A stretch of 64,000 nt of DNA from Crocinitomicaceae bacterium (GTDB lineage: Bacteria; Bacteroidota; Bacteroidia; Flavobacteriales_D; Crocinitomicaceae): NCBI GenBank assembly GCA_016719925.1, contig JADJYC010000002.1:434001-498000 (forward strand). The letters are read 5' to 3'. The notes beneath the pieces are model-generated. The model was not told the DNA's origin. It saw nothing but the letters and a program-made list of their open reading frames with translations, and did not search any database. The number at the start of each line of letters is the position of its first letter. Position 1 is the first letter of the stretch. A program made the translations under genes and the position numbers. Below are positions 49,137-58,719 of the stretch, in pieces.

Positions 49137-50237
49137 TTATACTTTTACCTTCAGTGAAAAAAAGGACAACCCGTTTCCGGTTTCGCTAATATCGTAAATT
49201 ATCTGATCTGCACTATGACGGCAGAGCTCAATTAAACCAATTCCGGCACCTTTTCCTTCTTCCTGTTCATCACTCATCAGTTTTTTCTTATACGCTTTGG
49301 ACAATTCAATCTTGTCCATTTTAAGCAAAGCTTCCAGATCTGATTTAAGTTTTAATGCCTGTTCTGATTTCAAAAAATTGCCTGTGCAAACGGTGTAGTT
49401 TTTTGAATCTGTTTCTGAGATATAAAAAATCCCTTCTTTCATTCCGTTCTGCAACTCGGCGTAACGCGTCATATTCTGCAGCATCTCAATTAAAATGTAG
49501 AGCACTTTTTTAGCAAGACCAATCTGTTCTTCTTTCAGATTGAGATTATTTTCAAATAACTGAATTAATGGCAAAACTGCTTCCTGCGAAAAATCACCCT
49601 TTTTTGCCATCACCACTTTTTCAGCTGTCATCTGATTGTATATGTCAAGCGCTGAATTGATAGATGTATCATCTTCACTCACCACGCCTTCAAAGTCTTT
49701 TGCAAGCACATTTACCTGCATAAAAAAATTGGAGAACCCATTTCCCAAATCAACAAATTCATATGTTGGCGCAGTACCTGATTTTCTGGCCATGTCTATT
49801 AATCCAAGTCCGGCACCGCCTCTTTCTGTTCTTTCATTGTTCTGAAAAACCTGCGTATAAAGTTCTTTCAGTTCTTCGGCACTCAGATTCTGCAATGAAT
49901 TAAGTTTCACTTTCAAACTTTCTACAAATTCATTTTTTACAATATTGGTTGTAATCAGCTGATGAATTTTTTTTCTGTCACGCAGCACAAACATCTCAGG
50001 AATCTCAGCAGAAATATCAGCGCGGTTTTTTTTATCTGAATGGCGGATAATATTTTGAAAACATTCAGCAATCAGGTAAGATATTTTTTTGCGCTGCGCC
50101 TTCATTTCTGATTTACTCGCATCATTAATGTCCATTAAAACGGTTGTGAGTTCATCATCAAATTCTCCCATGTATATAAGCACAAAAGAATCCTGAGACA
50201 ATATCCTGTAAAGATTAAACACAGATAATGACGACAT
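49137..50237 (-). CDS. Tandem SiaB-type kinase (two fused DUF6272 domains)
   Basis: 366 residues, about twice the size of P. aeruginosa SiaB. The first domain has LIAECFQNIIRHSDKK (N-box) and GGAGLGLIDMARKSG (G-box). The second repeats the pattern with LIEMLQNMTRYAELQ and GKGAGIGLIELCRHS. Both keep the N-box Glu/Asn. It is cytoplasmic with no sensor domain. It is the middle gene of a minus-strand unit: kinase 1, kinase 2, then the SiaC-like gene after three bases. Confidence 0.85.
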   Translation of the reverse strand: MSSLSVFNLYRILSQDSFVLIYMGEFDDELTTVLMDINDASKSEMKAQRKKISYLIAECFQNIIRHSDKKNRADISAEIPEMFVLRDRKKIHQLITTNIVKNEFVESLKVKLNSLQNLSAEELKELYTQVFQNNERTERGGAGLGLIDMARKSGTAPTYEFVDLGNGFSNFFMQVNVLAKDFEGVVSEDDTSINSALDIYNQMTAEKVVMAKKGDFSQEAVLPLIQLFENNLNLKEEQIGLAKKVLYILIEMLQNMTRYAELQNGMKEGIFYISETDSKNYTVCTGNFLKSEQALKLKSDLEALLKMDKIELSKAYKKKLMSDEQEEGKGAGIGLIELCRHSADQIIYDISETGNGLSFFSLKVKV

Positions 50238-50345
50238 GTTTTGGGTTTGGCAAATACACTTTGCCGGTACCTAAATTACAAAATCAGAATGAAACGGCGT
50301 TATACCATACCTGACGGGATCACGGATTGGTTTACAATCAATTGA

Positions 50346-51464
50346 TTAAAGGTTAACCTTCAATGAGAAAAATGAGAGGGAATGACCGATTGGTTTGAAA
50401 TCATATTCAAGTTTTCCGGTGCTGTTTTTACAGATTTCAATTAATCCGGCACCCGGCTTGAATTTTTCACCATCAGACAGTTTCTCAAGCTGACGGTTAT
50501 ACTTTTTGGAATTTTTTGAATCAGTCAGTTTTGCAATTGCATCCAGTCTTTCTTTCAGAATCAAACTTTGACTTACAGGAATAAAATTACCCGTATTGAT
50601 TTCGTATTTACCGGGAGCTTTTTCAATAACATAGAAAATACCTTCTCTGAAACCATTTACTTCCTGAGCATGATCATGAATATTTTCAAGCATTTCAATC
50701 AGCAGCGTAATTACCTTTTTCATCACCTCAACGTCTTCAGCTTTTAATGAAAGATTACTTTCAAACAACTGAATCAAAGGCATGATGGATTCTTTTGAAA
50801 AATCACCTTTTTTGCAGCAACGCAACTTTTTGCTGGTGCATGTGATCATAAATTTTTTCAGCCATGTCCAATGAAAGATCTTTTCAGAAACCTTCACATC
50901 AGCATCATTTGGCAAAACATTTACCTGAAAGAAAAAGTTAGACATCTGTCCGCCCAGCTCTTCAAATTTGTACGTGGGTGCAGTACCCGATTTGCGCGCC
51001 ATTTCAATTAATCCAAGTCCGGCTCCGCCTTTTTCTGAATGTGATTCATTGGTAAAAACATCCAGATACAATACTTTCAATTCATCTTTCGTGAGTGTTT
51101 TCAGATGATCAATGCTGTTGCTGATTTTGATGCGATCCTCATGTTTAACCACATTAGTTGTAATCAAATGGTGGATTGATTTTCTGTTGCGCAGCAAAAA
51201 CATTTCAGGTAATTTAAACCCAACTGCTGCCTTAGAATCCTCATCACTGTGACGAACAATATTCTGGAAACATTCTGCAATCAGAAAAGAAATTTTCTTG
51301 CGTGAAGATTTCATTTCAAATTTACCGGCATCGTTGATGTCCATTAAAATAGTGGTCAGCTGATCATCAAACACTCCCATGTACAAAAGCACAAAGGAAT
51401 CTTTAGCCAGCATTTTATAGAAATCATAAGCGCTTAAAGCTTTAGCTGCGCCTACTTTTTCCAT
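50346..51464 (-). CDS. Tandem SiaB-type kinase paralogue, with a compensated frameshift
   Basis: About 373 residues, a paralogue of the downstream gene. N-box LIAECFQNIVRHSDED and G-box GGAGLGLIEMARKSG mark domain 1; domain 2 has LIEMLENIHDHAQE and a shortened PGAGLIEICKN. Residues near 205-225 read in a wrong frame between runs at 50881-50884 and 50808-50813; the alternative frame gives SEKDLSLDMAEKIYDHMH, which fits the paralogue. Frame is open from a GTG at 51485; the ATG at 51464 is preferred. First gene of the unit. Confidence 0.83.
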   Translation of the reverse strand: MEKVGAAKALSAYDFYKMLAKDSFVLLYMGVFDDQLTTILMDINDAGKFEMKSSRKKISFLIAECFQNIVRHSDEDSKAAVGFKLPEMFLLRNRKSIHHLITTNVVKHEDRIKISNSIDHLKTLTKDELKVLYLDVFTNESHSEKGGAGLGLIEMARKSGTAPTYKFEELGGQMSNFFFQVNVLPNDADVKVSEKIFHWTWLKKFMITCTSKKLRCCKKGDFSKESIMPLIQLFESNLSLKAEDVEVMKKVITLLIEMLENIHDHAQEVNGFREGIFYVIEKAPGKYEINTGNFIPVSQSLILKERLDAIAKLTDSKNSKKYNRQLEKLSDGEKFKPGAGLIEICKNSTGKLEYDFKPIGHSLSFFSLKVNL

Positions 51465-51485
51465 GACTTTTGTTTTTGAAATCAC

Positions 51486-51829
51486 GATACAGATTTTTTG
51501 AGAGATGGGCGAATTTAGTAAATTCAGTTATTTGATTTAAAATCAGAGATCATACTGATTAAGTTTGAGGGGGCGAACCCACATTCAATCTGGTCAAATC
51601 ATCATGCCAGCCAATCGCATACAAACCCTTTGGAATAACAGAAAAATCATCCCAACTCATTTCTTAATACTTCAAAAAATCAAAACCCAATTCATAAATT
51701 CTGAACTCTTAATTCAAATACTGTGAATATTTATACAAAATGGAATTAATTATACGTGCATAATAATGACAGACAGAAAACAACCGTCATCTGAAGAATT
51801 GAAGTAATTTTATTTTTCAAAAATTAAAA
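51486..51829. other. Intergenic region before tpx, with a 33-residue frame
   Basis: A 344-base gap. A minus-strand frame at 51559-51660 would encode 33 residues (MSWDDFSVIPKGLYAIGWHD...) that look protein-like but have no recognised family; it may be a gene remnant. The rest is AT-rich, and no clear promoter for the flanking genes was found. Confidence 0.35.
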
Positions 51830-52336
51830 ATGGCAACTATAACATTAAAAGGAGAACCGGTTGAAACTTCAGGGTCGATTCCGGCAATTGGAAAAACTCT
51901 TCCGGATTTTGAATTGGTTCAGAATGATCTTTCACGCGTTTCGTTGAAAGATTATAAGGGCTTCAAATTGATTCTGAATATTTTCCCAAGCATTGATACC
52001 GGCACCTGCGCTGCATCAACAAGACAATTTAACAAACTTGCATCGGGATTAGAAAACACAAAAGTACTTTGCATTGCCAGAGATTTGCCATTTGCAATGA
52101 AACGCTTTTGCGGTGCAGAAGGGATTGAAAATGTTATCACTCTTTCTGATTTTGCCGATGGAAAATTCGGACAGGCATATGGTTTGGAAATTACCACTGG
52201 TAAATTGAAAAATTTGCATTCAAGAGTTGTAATTGTGACAGACAAAAATCACGTCATTCAATACACTGAACAAGTTGCTGACATAGTAAATGAACCTGAT
52301 TACGAAAAAGCTTTAGCGGCTTTAAAATCATGTTGA
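51830..52336 (+). CDS. tpx: Thiol peroxidase
   Basis: A periplasmic/cytoplasmic peroxiredoxin of the Tpx class, 168 residues. Peroxidatic Cys is in IDTGTCAASTRQFN (near residue 62), and the resolving Cys is in MKRFCGAEGI. The opening MATITLKGEPVETSG is typical of Tpx. It reduces peroxides with thioredoxin. Its end overlaps the next gene by seven bases. Confidence 0.95.
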   Translation: MATITLKGEPVETSGSIPAIGKTLPDFELVQNDLSRVSLKDYKGFKLILNIFPSIDTGTCAASTRQFNKLASGLENTKVLCIARDLPFAMKRFCGAEGIENVITLSDFADGKFGQAYGLEITTGKLKNLHSRVVIVTDKNHVIQYTEQVADIVNEPDYEKALAALKSC

Positions 52337-52854
52337 AAATTCTTAGCATAATCTATGTCATTGTGGCGCTTGCAATAGCCATGATAACAACTTTTATGCA
52401 AGTTCAGCCTGCCTTGTTTTTTATTGACCTGCTTACCGGAGATGACAACATGTTTCCTGTCAAAGCGTCCATATTAATTACTTTTCTTGCCTTACTTCTT
52501 CCATGGTTACCAGTGGTAATTATTGTACGTCTGCTAAGTGGTAAAAACAAAAATTTCATGCCGGATCTTTCAGGGAAAACCGGTATAGTTGTCTTCAGAG
52601 AAAAATGTTTGCCGGAAGCACTTTACAACAATAAAATACTGGTGAATGGTGAACACATAGCAACTGTTTCAAACGGTAAAGCTGCATTCGCTGAATTGTC
52701 AACGGGTACTTACAAAGTTTTTGTAAAGGGAGCAACAAATGTGTCTCCGGTAATCGACATAGAATTGAAAAGAGGTGAAATAAAAAAACTGAAAACCGGT
52801 TATAGAAATACAGATTTTAAAACAAATATTTACCTTGAACCAAATGAGAATTAA
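52330..52854 (+). CDS. Two-helix membrane protein of unknown function
   Basis: 174 residues. Two TM helices (IIYVIVALAIAMITTF and ITFLALLLPWLPVVIIV) are followed by a domain with repeated short beta strands (HIATVSNGKAAFAEL, TGTYKVFVKGATNVS) resembling a small PEGA/regulatory-like fold. It overlaps tpx and the next gene, so it is in one unit with them. Function is not recognised. Confidence 0.7.
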   Translation: MLKILSIIYVIVALAIAMITTFMQVQPALFFIDLLTGDDNMFPVKASILITFLALLLPWLPVVIIVRLLSGKNKNFMPDLSGKTGIVVFREKCLPEALYNNKILVNGEHIATVSNGKAAFAELSTGTYKVFVKGATNVSPVIDIELKRGEIKKLKTGYRNTDFKTNIYLEPNEN

Positions 52855-53800
52855 TTGGGGGTTTTTTCTGATTTTTCAACTCGTCTTTTCATATAATAAT
52901 GCAATGTCATTTACTGATTCCATAAAGATTCGAATTACCAAACAAATTTCAATACCAGAAGTTCCATCAGCATCTGGAATAGAATTTTTTAATAATAAAC
53001 TATATGTATGTGGCGACAATTCCCCACACTTATTTGTGCTTAACCAAGAAGGCCAGATTTTAGAAAAAATTTTAATTGCTGATTCTGTTTTGTTAGACTC
53101 CAATGGTGTCATTCCAAAAAGTATCAAACCGGATTTTGAGGCAATGGCTCTGGTTAATGATAAAAACAAGTCATTCTTAATGTTGTTTGGATCAGGCTCC
53201 TTGTCTCCTGAGCGCGATTTCTATAAAACAGTTTCACTGGATGATAAGAAGACTGTCAACACTTATTCATTAAAAGGGATTTACAATCAATTGCGTGACT
53301 ATTTTGAAACAGAATTAAATATTGAGGGGGTCATTATTTTTGAAAATAAAATTTATCTGCTCAACAGATTTAACAACGAAATTATCAGAATTAATTTTGA
53401 AGTTTTTAATAGGTTAATTAACGGGGAGCTGGATAGAGCGCCCTTTGACACACATTATGTAAGTCTTCCCAAAGAAGAAAATCTGCAACCAAAATTTTCT
53501 GGCGGGTGCTTGATTCCAAATACCAGTAAATTTTTATTCACTGCTACAATTGAAGACACACCCAATTCTTATGACGACGGAGAAATAGGAAATAGCTATG
53601 TAGGAATTATTGATTTGACAAATACATCCAAATATATTCCTCCACGATTAACGAAAATTCCGGTTATCAATAATTCAGCCCCTGTTAAGATTGAATCTAT
53701 TTGTATTCTGGATTCAAAAAAAAATCGTTTAAACGTTGCCATGGTCACAGATAATGATGGTAAAGCTTCTGAATTGATCTTTGCAACATTGGAGTACTGA
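52844..53800 (+). CDS. Secreted beta-propeller-like protein
   Basis: About 318 residues from the ATG at 52844 (a TTG at 52835 also opens the frame). A signal peptide is followed by SGIEFFNNKLYVCGDNSPHL, DFEAMALVNDKNKSFLMLFGSGS and GVIIFENKIYLLNRFNNEI, with spacing typical of beta-propeller blades. It is probably periplasmic. No enzyme motif is evident. It overlaps the stop of the two-helix gene. Confidence 0.65.
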   Translation: MRINWGFFLIFQLVFSYNNAMSFTDSIKIRITKQISIPEVPSASGIEFFNNKLYVCGDNSPHLFVLNQEGQILEKILIADSVLLDSNGVIPKSIKPDFEAMALVNDKNKSFLMLFGSGSLSPERDFYKTVSLDDKKTVNTYSLKGIYNQLRDYFETELNIEGVIIFENKIYLLNRFNNEIIRINFEVFNRLINGELDRAPFDTHYVSLPKEENLQPKFSGGCLIPNTSKFLFTATIEDTPNSYDDGEIGNSYVGIIDLTNTSKYIPPRLTKIPVINNSAPVKIESICILDSKKNRLNVAMVTDNDGKASELIFATLEY

Positions 53801-53816
53801 ACGAATTGTCAACCAA

Positions 53817-53850
53817 TTTGTTCCGTCAAACGTCTTTAGTTTTAAATTTG
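53817..53850 (+). promoter_or_regulatory. Bacteroidota-type promoter for the T9SS type B protein
   Basis: TTTG at 53817-53820, a 22-base spacer, and TAAATTTG at 53843-53850 match TTG / TAnnTTTG. The ATG follows at 53864, so the leader would be very short. Confidence 0.6.
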
Positions 53851-53863
53851 GATAATTCAATTC

Positions 53864-55597
53864 ATGAAACATATCTTCAAAATAGGATTTTTTGTTTTTT
53901 GTTTTTCGGGTGTGAATTCATTTTCACAACCTGAATGGATCGAGCAGAATTCGGGTGTAACCAGTTATTTGCTGGATGTTGAGTTTATCAATGAAAATAC
54001 CGGTTATGCGGTAGGCATGGATGGGGTGATACTGAAAACAACAAATGGCGGAACAACCTGGGGCGCACAAACAAGCGGCGTTGTTTTTGACCTTTGGGAT
54101 GCTCATTTTTATAATGAACTGACCGGATGGGTTTGCGGTGCAAATGGTGTGATTTTGAAAACAGTTAACGGCGGTGCAAACTGGACAATGACAACATTAG
54201 GAACGCCTTTTGAATTTCATCAAATCAATATGCTGGGAAGCATTGCGGGTTTGGTAGGGGGTAAAAATACTTCTACCGGATATGCTGTAATTTATTATAC
54301 CACCGATGGCGGAAACACCTGGAATCCTTACACCACACCCGGACTGATGTATGATATTTTGGACATTGAGTTCATTAACGGTACTACCGGTTTTGCAATG
54401 GATTATTCCGACATCTATTATACCGAAACTTCCGGCTCATCATGGACACCTGTAACTGTACCTACTACAGCTCAAATGAACAGGATTGAAATGTATGATG
54501 CCAATAAAGGATGGATGTGCGGCGGAAACGGAACAGTGCTTTACACCAGTGACGGAGGCACAAACTGGGTGCAACAGCCAACGCCGGTTACATCTACACT
54601 TTGGGGAATTACAATTGCTGATCTGGAGCATGTTTTTATCAGCGGTGCAGTCGGAACAATAATTTCTACGAATGATGGCGGATCAACCTGGATTGAAAAT
54701 ATTACCGGTATTGACGATACATTACCCTCTATTTCCTCAGCTGATGCATTCAACGTCTGGTCATGCGGCACCGATGGGAAAATCCTCAAACTTGCACCTG
54801 AAAAAGATCTTGAACTTATGTCCTACAACGGGCCAAGTTCAAGTTGTCCCGGAACACCTTTTTATATATCAGTTGGAATTAAAAATATGGGGCTGGCTCC
54901 AATTGACGGCGGTACGTTTACTGTTCTTAACGGAATTACAACCGTTCTCACTTATCCTTACAGTGGCTATCTGTTGCCCGGTAATGATGAAGTCATTAAT
55001 CTGGGACAGGTAAGTGTAAACTCGACAAGTATACTGACCATAAATTATTCAGGTGATGACATCACAACAAACAACAGTTTGCTGCAGCCAATTGCTTTAT
55101 ATTCTGATCAGGAATACGGAACAACAAGTCCTTTATATGTGTGTGCCGGTGGCATTGCTTCTTTCCATGCATATGGCGGAAACTCCTATTACTGGCTAAA
55201 TGCAAGTGCAGATTCTTCAGCACAATATCAGAACGTTGAAGTTTACAACAATCAGAATTTTGTTGTGGAGATCAAACAGTCAACCTGTACAATTATGGAT
55301 ACTGTTGAAGTAATCATTGATAACGGTGACTGCAAAACAACTGCTTTCTCTCCAAATGGCGATGGTAAAAATGATTATCTGTATATAGAAAATCTGCCTG
55401 CAGGAGAAAACGAAGTTGTAATTTTTAACCGCTGGGGTGATCAGATCATTCACGTTACCAATTATGATAATTTCAACGTTTACTGGGATGGTAAAGATCT
55501 TTCTGATAAATCAGTAGTTGAAGGTGTATACTATTACACTGTTGAAACTCCATCCCAGGGACCTGTGCTTCATGGATGGGTACAGATTCTGAGATAA
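53864..55597 (+). CDS. YCF48-like beta-propeller protein with T9SS type B (gliding-associated) C-terminal domain
   Basis: 577 residues. A signal peptide is followed by repeated propeller blades with the pattern GY-AVGMDGVILKTTNGGTTW, similar to YCF48/HCF136 repeats, then beta domains. The C-terminus (AFSPNGDGKNDYLYI, VVIFNRWGDQI, WDGKDLSDKSVVEGVYYYTV) is the T9SS type B (gliding motility-associated) sorting domain. It should be exported to the surface. Ligand is unknown. Confidence 0.88.
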   Translation: MKHIFKIGFFVFCFSGVNSFSQPEWIEQNSGVTSYLLDVEFINENTGYAVGMDGVILKTTNGGTTWGAQTSGVVFDLWDAHFYNELTGWVCGANGVILKTVNGGANWTMTTLGTPFEFHQINMLGSIAGLVGGKNTSTGYAVIYYTTDGGNTWNPYTTPGLMYDILDIEFINGTTGFAMDYSDIYYTETSGSSWTPVTVPTTAQMNRIEMYDANKGWMCGGNGTVLYTSDGGTNWVQQPTPVTSTLWGITIADLEHVFISGAVGTIISTNDGGSTWIENITGIDDTLPSISSADAFNVWSCGTDGKILKLAPEKDLELMSYNGPSSSCPGTPFYISVGIKNMGLAPIDGGTFTVLNGITTVLTYPYSGYLLPGNDEVINLGQVSVNSTSILTINYSGDDITTNNSLLQPIALYSDQEYGTTSPLYVCAGGIASFHAYGGNSYYWLNASADSSAQYQNVEVYNNQNFVVEIKQSTCTIMDTVEVIIDNGDCKTTAFSPNGDGKNDYLYIENLPAGENEVVIFNRWGDQIIHVTNYDNFNVYWDGKDLSDKSVVEGVYYYTVETPSQGPVLHGWVQILR

Positions 55598-55667
55598 CAA
55601 TCCCTGAACAATTTTTCTTTCCTGACTTGAATGAATTAATTTTTCTAATTTTCAGAAAAAATAGTTC

Positions 55668-56329
55668 ATGTCATTTCCTTTTATAGAATACAAACCGGTT
55701 GAATTTTCAGAAGAAGAATCAAAATCACGTGCAAAATCATTTTTTGAATTTATGGACAGAAGAAGAAGTATCCGTGATTTTTCTGACAAAGATGTGCCTG
55801 AAGAAATAATCTGTAACATTATAAAAACAGCTTCCACAGCACCATCCGGTGCGCACAAACAACCGTGGGTATTTTGTGTCATCCGTAATAAAGATCTGAA
55901 ACACCGCATAAGACTGTTGGCTGAAGAAGAAGAGAAAAGGAACTATGGTCCGGAAGGTGAACGTTGGTTAAAGATTTAGCTCCGCTTGGTACAGATGAAG
56001 TGAAGGAATTTCTGGATATCGCTCCATGGATTATTGTTGTAATGAAAAAATCATATGATTTTGATGAAGACGGTTCTAAAACGAATAACTACTATGTAAA
56101 TGAGTCTGTTGGCATAGCTTGTGGCTTTTTAATTGCTGCTATTCACAACGCCGGATTGGTAACACTTACACACACTCCAAGTCCTATGAACTTCATTTCC
56201 AAAGCGCTGGAACGACCAGATATAGAAAAACCCTATCTTCTTTTACCTGTCGGATACCCCGCAAAGGCCTGTAAAATACCGGATCTGACACGTAAAAGCT
56301 ATGAAGAGGTTGCAATTTATTTCGAGTAA
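55668..56329 (+). CDS. Nitroreductase family flavoprotein, frameshifted
   Basis: FMN-dependent reductase. The first part has MDRRRSIRDFSDKDVPEEI and TAPSGAHKQPWVFCVI, matching the iodotyrosine deiodinase-like branch; the second part has YYVNESVGIACGFLIAAIHNAGL and PVGYPAKACKIPD. The frame breaks at the A run 55970-55972; adding one base gives GERWLKDLAPLGTDEV and 220 residues in total, normal for the family. It is an intact gene with a likely consensus error. Substrate is unknown. Confidence 0.9.
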
Positions 56330-56330
56330 A

Positions 56331-56362
56331 TTTTGATTTTGTTAGGATAAGTATTTTCTTTG
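56331..56362 (+). promoter_or_regulatory. Likely promoter of acpP-fabF-rnc
   Basis: TTTTG at 56331-56335, a 19-base spacer and TTTCTTTG at 56355-56362 resemble TTG / TAnnTTTG with one mismatch. The leader to the ATG at 56396 would be about 27 bases. Confidence 0.45.
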
Positions 56363-56395
56363 CACCCTGAAATAAACCTTTAAAACAGATTAATT

Positions 56396-56632
56396 ATGTC
56401 TGATGTAAAATCAAGAGTAATGTCAATCATCGTTGACAAATTAGGAGTAGCTGAAGATGAAGTGACTGCAGAAGCAAGCTTCACCAATGATCTGGGAGCA
56501 GATTCTTTGGATACAGTTGAACTTATTATGGAATTCGAAAAAGAGTTCAACATCGCTATTCCGGATGATCAAGCAGAAAAAATCCAGACTGTAGGTGACG
56601 CGATAGCTTATATTGAAGCTAACGCAAAATAA
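56396..56632 (+). CDS. acpP: Acyl carrier protein
   Basis: 78 residues, acidic. The phosphopantetheine serine lies in DLGADSLDTVEL (residue 38). It carries acyl chains in fatty acid synthesis. It is followed by fabF after 41 bases in the usual acpP-fabF-rnc order. Confidence 0.97.
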   Translation: MSDVKSRVMSIIVDKLGVAEDEVTAEASFTNDLGADSLDTVELIMEFEKEFNIAIPDDQAEKIQTVGDAIAYIEANAK

Positions 56633-56673
56633 TTTTTGTTTTCTCAATCAGGTTTAACGAATCCTTTATTTGA

Positions 56674-57927
56674 ATGGAGTTAAAAAGAGTTGTTGTAACC
56701 GGACTTGGTGCTTTGACACCAATTGGTAATAATCTTACCGATTACTGGAATTCTCTTGTTAACGGAGTAAGTGGTGCTGCACGCATTACTTATTTTGATC
56801 CTGAAAAATTCAAGACGCAGTTTGCCTGTGAGTTGAAAAACTTCAACATTGAAAATCACCTCGATAAAAAAGAGGCAAGAAAACTAGACCAATTTTCCCA
56901 GTACGCCATGGTTTCATCTGCTGAAGCTATGGCGGACTCCGGGATCGACGTTACTAAAATCGATCTTGAACGCGCGGGTGTTATCTGGGGTTCAGGAATT
57001 GGCGGATTAAAATCATTCCAGGATGAAGTAAGAGATTATTTTGGCGGCGGAGAAATTCCGCGGTTCAATCCCTTCTTTATTCCCAAAATGATTGTTGACA
57101 TAGCTGCAGGACACATTTCAATCAATTATGGTTTCAGAGGCCCTAATTATGTTACTGTTTCTGCTTGCGCATCTTCTAATAACGCAATGATTGATGCCTT
57201 CAATCTGATTCGTTTAGGGAAAGCCGATCTCATTATTTCCGGCGGATCTGAGGCTTGTATTAATCAGTCAGGCGTTGGTGGATTTAATGCTCTTAAAGCG
57301 CTTTCTACACGTAATGATGATCCTAAAACCGCTTCCCGTCCTTTTGACGTAGACAGGGAGGGTTTTGTTTTAGGTGAAGGTTCAGGTGCAATTATATTGG
57401 AAGAACTTGAACACGCTAAAGCACGTGGAGCCAAAATTTATTGTGAAATTGTCGGAAGCGGATTATCTGCAGACGCCTATCACATTACCGCACCTCATCC
57501 AGAAGGATTAGGGGCAATCAGTGTAATGAAACAGGCATTGGCTGAAGCCGGTGCCAAACTGGATGAAATCGATTACATTAACGTTCACGGAACTTCAACG
57601 CCGCTTGGTGACATTGCCGAAACAAAAGCCATCAAAGCAGTATTTGGAGAACACGCATATAAATTAAATATATCTTCGACCAAGTCTATGACTGGTCACT
57701 TGCTGGGAGCTGCCGGCGCTATTGAAGCTATTGCCTGCATTATGGCAATTAAACACGGCATCGTTCCTCCAACTATCAATCACTTCACAGACGATCCTGA
57801 AATTGACAATAAACTCAATTTCACATTCAACACAGCCCAAAAAAGAAACATCCGTTATGCACTTAGCAATACGTTTGGATTCGGAGGCCACAACACATCT
57901 GTGATTTTCAAAGCTTACAATAATTAA
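56674..57927 (+). CDS. fabF: Beta-ketoacyl-ACP synthase II
   Basis: 417 residues. The catalytic Cys is in TVSACASSNNAM near residue 165, and the His pair lies in NVHGTSTPLGD and SMTGHLLGAAG. It extends acyl-ACP by condensation with malonyl-ACP. It is in the acpP-fabF-rnc unit. Length and motifs are normal. Confidence 0.96.
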   Translation: MELKRVVVTGLGALTPIGNNLTDYWNSLVNGVSGAARITYFDPEKFKTQFACELKNFNIENHLDKKEARKLDQFSQYAMVSSAEAMADSGIDVTKIDLERAGVIWGSGIGGLKSFQDEVRDYFGGGEIPRFNPFFIPKMIVDIAAGHISINYGFRGPNYVTVSACASSNNAMIDAFNLIRLGKADLIISGGSEACINQSGVGGFNALKALSTRNDDPKTASRPFDVDREGFVLGEGSGAIILEELEHAKARGAKIYCEIVGSGLSADAYHITAPHPEGLGAISVMKQALAEAGAKLDEIDYINVHGTSTPLGDIAETKAIKAVFGEHAYKLNISSTKSMTGHLLGAAGAIEAIACIMAIKHGIVPPTINHFTDDPEIDNKLNFTFNTAQKRNIRYALSNTFGFGGHNTSVIFKAYNN

Positions 57928-57938
57928 TTCAAGGGCGC

Positions 57939-58655
57939 TTGCTGCGATTTTTTTTCAGGAAAAGAAAAACAGACAGTGAGCTGAAGATGGTGTCATTCCT
58001 GGCGCGCAAACTGGGATACCGTCCAAAAAACATGGGGCTTTTTCATAAGGCTTTTACGCATAAATCGTATTCCAACCTCAGAGATGATATTCAAAGTAAT
58101 GAGCGGTTAGAATATCTGGGAGATACTGTTATCGATTTAATAGTTGCTCATTTTCTTTTTGAAAAATTTCCGGACAGGGATGAAGGATATCTGACAAAAC
58201 TAAAATCCAAAATAGTAAACCGAAACATGCTCTCTCAAATTGGTGCCGCACTGGAATTAGCTGAACATATTAAATATAAAACCGGCAGGTCTATTCGTGT
58301 TGCAACAATTGAGGGAAATGCATTTGAAGCGTTAATCGGTGCCATTTATCTTGATTCAGATTTCGATACCACAAAAAAAATATTCTACCATTATATCATC
58401 CGTAATTACATCGATCTGAATAAAGTTCTTGAACAGGAAATTGATTTTAAATCAGCGCTACTGATCTGGGGACAAAAAAACAAACTGGCCATTCTGTTTA
58501 AAATTCTTCAGGACGCCTCCAAAGAAAATGACTACACGTATATTGCCCAGGTTGTGATCAATGAAAAAGAATGGGGCATGGGAAAAGGTCAATCCAAAAA
58601 AGAAGCCGAGCAGCAGGCTTCACAAGAAACACTTACACTGCTCGGCGTTCAGTAG
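57939..58655 (+). CDS. rnc: Ribonuclease III
   Basis: 238 residues from a TTG start at 57939, 11 bases after fabF. The RNase III signature reads NERLEYLGDTVIDLIVAHFL, with the second catalytic acidic cluster in EGNAFEALIGAIYLD. A C-terminal double-stranded-RNA-binding domain follows (KEWGMGKGQSKKEAEQQASQ). It processes rRNA and other double-stranded RNA. Confidence 0.93.
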   Translation: MLRFFFRKRKTDSELKMVSFLARKLGYRPKNMGLFHKAFTHKSYSNLRDDIQSNERLEYLGDTVIDLIVAHFLFEKFPDRDEGYLTKLKSKIVNRNMLSQIGAALELAEHIKYKTGRSIRVATIEGNAFEALIGAIYLDSDFDTTKKIFYHYIIRNYIDLNKVLEQEIDFKSALLIWGQKNKLAILFKILQDASKENDYTYIAQVVINEKEWGMGKGQSKKEAEQQASQETLTLLGVQ

Positions 58656-58719
58656 CTTAGCTGAGATCAGGGATTCACTGCGTCCAGAGAACCTGACCTG
58701 AACCTCAACTGAGATTTTT

